Source: Candidatus Sumerlaeota bacterium
GTDB lineage: Bacteria > Sumerlaeota > Sumerlaeia > UBA8349
NCBI GenBank assembly: GCA_016931035.1
Contig: JAFGFN010000143.1
Coordinates: 1 to 45,140 of the forward strand
Direction of reading: 5' to 3'
Length of the DNA: 45,140 nt
In this document: positions 40,407-45,140 of the stretch, in pieces
How the letters are laid out: each line of letters starts with the position of its first letter
Position numbering within the stretch: the stretch's first letter is position 1
Translations under genes and position numbers: made by a program
Notes under the pieces: model-generated
The model's input: only the letters and a program-made list of their open reading frames with translations
What the model was told of the DNA's origin: nothing
The model's database searches: none

Positions 40407-42857
40407 ATGTCTTTGTTCCGCAAACTCGTCTTCACGGGAGGACTCTGGTTCACTATGACCGCCGCTTGCGATAGTTCTTCGGGCGTTTCCCCCGCCGACC
40501 ATCTTCTGCCGTTCGCCAACTCCGTCGGGATGCGGATGATGCCGGTCGGGCCCGGCTCGTTCACGATGGGCGAAATCGAGCCCGTCCCGACCGACGAAAA
40601 GACCTCGGGTTGGATCCGCAACGGCGTGTGGGACGACACGCCCGTCCATCGCGTCACGATCGCGCGGATGTTCCACGTCGCCGAGGAGGAAGTCACGATC
40701 GAGCAATTCCGCGCGTTCCGGCCCGACTACGCCGGTCCCGAAACCTACGCCCCCTACGCGGCGGGCGTGAGCTGGGACGACGCCGTCGCCTACTGCCGGT
40801 GGCTCTCCGAGAAAGAGGGCAAACCGTATCGCCTCCCGACCGAGGCCGAATGGGAATTCGCGTGTCGCGCGGGAACCGACACCCCCTTCTGGTCGGGCGA
40901 CAAGCCGCCGCGCAAGGGCAAAGACCTGAACCCCTGGGGCCTCAAGAACATGCACTCGGCCGTCCCCGAGTGGTGTCTCGATTGGCACGGCGAGTACCCC
41001 GCCGAGGACCGGACCGATCCCGTCGGACCCGGCGCGGGCTGGGCGCGCGTCGTGCGCGGCGGAGGACTGGCGACCGTTTCGCCCGACGACGCCGACGCCC
41101 CGCCGGCCCGGTACGCCGACATTCCCTTCACCGTAAGTTCGTACCATCGTTCGAGCCTGATGCCCGATTGTCCCGCCCCGGGACAGCGTCCGCCCCATCT
41201 CGTCGGTTTCCGAGTGGTCCAGGCGCCGATGCCGACGACCGAGCCGCTCCCCCGCGAGGCGGGATTTCCGCTCGAGTGCGTCAAGCAGCGTCCGATCCGC
41301 GCCGACCAGGGGCCCGACCCCGAGAAGCCCTACTTCAAGGTCCGCCCCATCCTCCCGATGCCGGCCGAAAGCAGCGCGCCGAGCGCGATCGAGGCGGTCG
41401 GCCACCACCCCGCCGTCTTCGCCAAGCTCCACAGCGGAGGACTCACGATCTGCCCCAACGGCGACCTCCTCGCCGTCAGTTTCAGCTCGGGCCGAGGACA
41501 AACCGAGCACGATCCGAACACGACCTTCGTCGTCGCGCGGCTGCGTCACGGCGCGGCGCAGTGGGACATGCCTTCGCTGTTTTGCGACCTCGCCGGACTC
41601 AACGACGAATCCGCCCTCCTCTGGAACGACAACGGGAAACTCTGGTTCTTCGGAGGCGGACGGCACTTCGACGGCGTGCCGTTTCGTTTCACCGCGTCCG
41701 ACGACAGCGGCGCGACCTGGTCGCCGCTTCGCGTGCCGGTCCTCAAGGGCGAAGTCGGTCCCTTCGAAGCCCAGCCGATCGACAGCGCCTTCCGCGGACC
41801 CGACGGCACGATCTACTTCGGGTGCGACGGACCCGACCGCCAGTCGTTCCTCTGGGCCAGCGCCGACGAGGGCCGAACCTGGTTCGACACGGGAGGCCGC
41901 ACCGCCGGTCGCCACTCGACGTTCGCCCTCTTGCGCGACGGACGCATCATGGCGCTGGGAGGCAAGAACACCTCGATCGACGGCTATATGCCGGTCTGCT
42001 TCTCCTCGGATTGGGGAAGGACCTACACCGAGGCGGTCAAAACCCCCTTCGCCGCCCAAGGGAGCAACCAGAGGCCGACTCTCCTGCGCCTGGCGAGTGG
42101 CCGGCTCTTCGCCGCCGGGGACTTCCAACTCCTGTGCGTCGTGGACACGCCCCCGCCCCGCGACATCAAGGAGCGCGGCGCTTACGTCGCCCTGTCGGAA
42201 GACGACGGCGCGACCTGGCGCATCAAGAAACTCCCCCTTGTCCGGCCTCACAACGAGTGGCGGGGGCGCGTGATCCGAGGCCGCAAGCCCCAACACGGCG
42301 AAGGCACGCTCGGCTACAGCGCCGCCGTCCAATCGCCCACCGGCGTGATCCACCTCATGACGTCGAAGAGCGACCAGGCGCAGCATTTCGAACTGAACGA
42401 GGCCTGGATCCTCTCGGACCTGATGGAAGAAGCGAACGCCGACGTCGGCGATTGGCGTTCCGGCGCGGCCGCCGAGCCCCAGCCCCACAAGGAAACGTAC
42501 CCCGACGGAACCACCCGGGCCACTTGGGGGAGCCGGATCGGCGCGAACGACGAATACGTTCTCGAGGGTCCCGAAACCTGGTTCTATCCCGACGGATCGA
42601 AACAGTACGAAGTCGCCTACGAAGGCGGACGCAAGGTCGGACGCGAAACGTATTGGGACGCGCAGGGGCGGAAGAAATGGGGGTGGGACCATCGTCCCGA
42701 CGGCACGAGCGTCTGGACCCAGTATTGGTGGAACGGAAACAAGAAGTCCGAATCGACCTGGAAGAACTTCCGCGCCGAGGGCGTCGCCACCCTCTCGACG
42801 CCCGACGGACGAGTCCTCCGCGAAACCCGTTTCGCGAACGGGCGAGAGCTGGAATAG
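40407..42857 (+). CDS. Lipoprotein with FGE-like, BNR/sialidase and MORN-like domains
   Basis: 816 aa. The N-terminus is a short lipoprotein-type signal with TAAC (Cys21, not a perfect lipobox) followed by Asp-Ser-rich sequence. Residues about 35-275 are FGE/SUMF1-like (GPGSFTMGE, VSWDDAVAYCRWLS, LPTEAEWEFACRAG, ARVVRGGG...VGFRVV) but the usual catalytic-region cysteine is lost, so no formylglycine synthase activity is expected. Residues about 330-660 carry BNR/Asp-box repeats of the sialidase fold (SDDSGATWSPL, SADEGRTWFDTGG, SSDWGRTYTE, SEDDGATWRI). The last 110 residues are MORN/YwqK-like (ETWFYPDGSKQYEVAYEGG, RETYWDAQGRKKW). The ATG at 40407 has GGGAGG 6 bases upstream. Probably a cell-surface glycan-binding or -cleaving protein. 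Confidence 0.82.
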   Translation: MSLFRKLVFTGGLWFTMTAACDSSSGVSPADHLLPFANSVGMRMMPVGPGSFTMGEIEPVPTDEKTSGWIRNGVWDDTPVHRVTIARMFHVAEEEVTIEQFRAFRPDYAGPETYAPYAAGVSWDDAVAYCRWLSEKEGKPYRLPTEAEWEFACRAGTDTPFWSGDKPPRKGKDLNPWGLKNMHSAVPEWCLDWHGEYPAEDRTDPVGPGAGWARVVRGGGLATVSPDDADAPPARYADIPFTVSSYHRSSLMPDCPAPGQRPPHLVGFRVVQAPMPTTEPLPREAGFPLECVKQRPIRADQGPDPEKPYFKVRPILPMPAESSAPSAIEAVGHHPAVFAKLHSGGLTICPNGDLLAVSFSSGRGQTEHDPNTTFVVARLRHGAAQWDMPSLFCDLAGLNDESALLWNDNGKLWFFGGGRHFDGVPFRFTASDDSGATWSPLRVPVLKGEVGPFEAQPIDSAFRGPDGTIYFGCDGPDRQSFLWASADEGRTWFDTGGRTAGRHSTFALLRDGRIMALGGKNTSIDGYMPVCFSSDWGRTYTEAVKTPFAAQGSNQRPTLLRLASGRLFAAGDFQLLCVVDTPPPRDIKERGAYVALSEDDGATWRIKKLPLVRPHNEWRGRVIRGRKPQHGEGTLGYSAAVQSPTGVIHLMTSKSDQAQHFELNEAWILSDLMEEANADVGDWRSGAAAEPQPHKETYPDGTTRATWGSRIGANDEYVLEGPETWFYPDGSKQYEVAYEGGRKVGRETYWDAQGRKKWGWDHRPDGTSVWTQYWWNGNKKSESTWKNFRAEGVATLSTPDGRVLRETRFANGRELE

Positions 42858-42879
42858 CCAAGCAAGCGGATACCGGAAC

Positions 42880-42949
42880 GGAAAAGCCCCGAAATTCCGC
42901 TATGCGAGACTTCGGGACTTTCCTGTGTTTTGGATCCGGCGGCGCTCTA
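42880..42949 (-). repeat. Diverged copy of the 5S rRNA 3' end and its terminator
   Basis: On the minus strand this segment repeats the last 18 bases of the 5S rRNA (GTAGAGCGCCGCCGGATC, exact) and then about 50 bases of the following terminator region, with scattered changes. The original is at about 43763-43834. The copy overlaps the stop codon of the gene at 42947-43717, so this gene lies between the 5S gene and the copy. Confidence 0.85.
42884..42920 (-). terminator. Rho-independent terminator (copy of the rRNA terminator)
   Basis: A 17-bp stem with 3-base loop and one mismatch, followed on the minus strand by TTTTCC. Relative to the rRNA terminator at 43767-43803 several stem bases have changed while pairing is kept, so it should still work. 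It serves the minus-strand gene at 42947-43717 and may also stop the plus-strand gene ending at 42857. Confidence 0.8.
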
Positions 42950-43717
42950 CCCTATGAGGCGCGAATACAGGACGGCGTTCCCCTTCTTGCCGGAAACCGA
43001 GATCGCGTCCATTTCGCGCAGACAGTAGGTCATCTTCTGGGCAAGGGCGAGCCGAATCTCGAGAAGCGCGGCGAGGTCGCGCGTCGTGAACGGGTCGGGA
43101 AGACCGTCGGGGAGAGTGCCGGCCAACTGCGCGGGAGTCTCGAAAGCGCGGCGACCAACCACCTCGATCAAGCGCCGTTCGCACGTCGTCCAGCCCTTGC
43201 GCCGCCAGACGCGGCCGGGTTGGTGGCGGCGGACCTCCTCTTCGCGAATCAGGACGACTTCGAACGAGAAGTTCGGGTGGACGAGAAGACGCGGAACATG
43301 CACCAGTTCCGTGAACGCGTCCTCCACGCGACCCCGTTTGGGCGATTTGCGCCGCCCGAGCACTGCCCCCTCGCCGTCCGTTCGCACAATCCATTTCTCG
43401 ATCGCGACGGGATGAACGAGCCGCACGCGGTGCCGCGCCAGGAGCCGGGTCAGTTTGCGCCGGATCGCGGCGAGATTGCGCGTTTGAATTTCGACAAGAA
43501 GCCCGTCGCTCGCGCGCACGATATCGACCAGCGACCCGTCGACGTGGACTTCCGTTCGATCTTCGGGACCCGCGTACCACGCCTTGAGAGCGGCATGGAG
43601 GGGTTTTTCGTTGAGCGTCGCGAACCGCCGGCGCGATTCGGCGTTCGTCTGTCCGACGCTCCCCAGGTCGAGTTCGGCGCGGGGGTATGGAGATCGTTCT
43701 TCTCGCTTCCGGGTCAT
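42947..43717 (-). CDS. Uncharacterised protein with nuclease-like core
   Basis: 256 aa; a conserved hypothetical type found in scattered bacteria, function unknown. About residues 30-90 read NEKPLHAALKAWY, then EVHVDGSLVDIVR and LLVEIQTRNLAAI: an Asp followed by Glu-Ile-Gln in beta strands, which fits a PD-(D/E)XK-like core with E-x-Q replacing E-x-K. Further on, HRVRLVHPVAIEKWIVR and a C-terminal helical, possibly winged-helix region (DPFTTRDLAALLEIRLALAQKMTYCLREM). Nuclease fold is inference. The start is ATG 43717 (a TTG at 43723 is possible); no clear ribosome site. Inserted between the 5S terminator and a copy of the 5S 3' end. Confidence 0.72.
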   Translation of the reverse strand: MTRKREERSPYPRAELDLGSVGQTNAESRRRFATLNEKPLHAALKAWYAGPEDRTEVHVDGSLVDIVRASDGLLVEIQTRNLAAIRRKLTRLLARHRVRLVHPVAIEKWIVRTDGEGAVLGRRKSPKRGRVEDAFTELVHVPRLLVHPNFSFEVVLIREEEVRRHQPGRVWRRKGWTTCERRLIEVVGRRAFETPAQLAGTLPDGLPDPFTTRDLAALLEIRLALAQKMTYCLREMDAISVSGKKGNAVLYSRLIG

Positions 43718-43766
43718 GTCCAAAGGTATATCAAGCGAGGTGAAAGAAGAGAAGCGTGGAAAGCAG

Positions 43767-43803
43767 AAGCCCCGGAGTCTCGCGTGGCGAGACTTCGGGG
43801 CTT
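43767..43803 (-). terminator. Terminator of the rRNA operon
   Basis: A 17-bp stem, nearly perfect (aagccccggagtctcgc / gcgagacttcggggctt, 3-base loop), just after the 5S rRNA on the minus strand. The base 3' run is short (CTGC, then TTTCC), so termination may lean on the very stable stem. Confidence 0.75.
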
Positions 43804-43814
43804 TCGTGTATTAG

Positions 43815-43930
<116 letters not shown>

Positions 43931-44138
43931 AACCGGAAGGCAATCAATGAAACGACAGACCAGACTTTCCGCAACGCTCTCGCAATCGAAATCGGGATCG
44001 CTATCGGGATCGAACCCGAAACGAAGCGAGCACGACTACGAGTACGAGTGAAGAAGCAGTAGAAACCCATTTTCGCCTGAATTCCGACCAGGCAACCTGC
44101 AAAGAAGCGCCAAAGGGCGCGAATTAATGCAAGAGAGT
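43931..44138. other. 23S-5S spacer
   Basis: About 208 bases with no tRNA or gene. It includes a short direct repeat (atcgggatcg, around 43990-44012) and a hairpin gcgcc/ggcgc at 44107-44120 close to the 23S 3' end that may guide processing. Confidence 0.5.

Positions 44139-45140
<1,002 letters not shown>

Overview
GC-rich chromosomal segment from an uncultivated-type Gram-negative bacterium. A pilMNOPQ cassette with an outer-membrane secretin shows a two-membrane envelope. The mix of formylglycine-generating-enzyme (FGE)-like, BNR/sialidase, LamG, parallel beta-helix and giant TPR/Ser-Thr kinase proteins resembles the PVC superphylum or candidate phyla such as Hydrogenedentota or Sumerlaeota. 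That placement is inference from gene style; an RpoB/RpoC or rRNA tree would settle it.

Layout. Positions 1-480 hold only small hairpins. 481-4230 (minus): a secreted LamG protein, a decayed copy of the thrC 3' end, a secreted PL9-like beta-helix protein, and threonine synthase. 4462-12505 (minus): a type IV pilus assembly operon pilM-N-O-P-Q, ending in a large secreted beta-propeller/LVIVD-like protein and a clear terminator. 12952-19742 (minus): a 1664-aa membrane Ser/Thr kinase (FG-GAP ectodomain, TM, TPR, C-terminal kinase), a coiled-coil lipoprotein and a radical-SAM protein. 19798-32674 (minus): the conserved block tRNA-Trp-secE-nusG-rplK-rplA-[L10 leader]-rplJ-rplL-rpoB-rpoC, ending in a perfect palindromic terminator. 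A LarA-like gene precedes it. A divergent promoter region at about 34.07-34.13 kb separates this from a plus-strand accessory zone.

Accessory zone. 34216-37373 is a three-gene operon: a LolA-like/DUF2167 fusion, a membrane protein with a C-terminal zinc ribbon, and a tiny TM/Pro-rich protein coupled by ATGA. 37383-37676 is a MITE-like element with 28-bp imperfect terminal inverted repeats, a 27-bp-arm palindrome and a 4x13-bp tandem repeat. 37933-40127 is an ATGA-coupled pair: a KAP P-loop NTPase and an FGE/C-type-lectin-fold protein. The C-terminus of the latter looks like the variable region of a diversity-generating retroelement (DGR) target. 40407-42857 is an FGE-BNR/sialidase-MORN lipoprotein. 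42947-45140 (minus) is a nuclease-like gene, the 5S rRNA and the 3' part of the 23S rRNA.

Most worth following up: (1) the KAP + FGE-lectin pair with a DGR-like variable C-terminus and no reverse transcriptase in the window; (2) two independent loci (thrC and 5S rRNA) where an accessory gene sits between a host gene and a partial second copy of that gene's 3' end, suggesting a shared insertion or duplication route; (3) the reversed-topology receptor-like kinase; (4) the MITE-like palindromic element directly upstream of the KAP/FGE pair.
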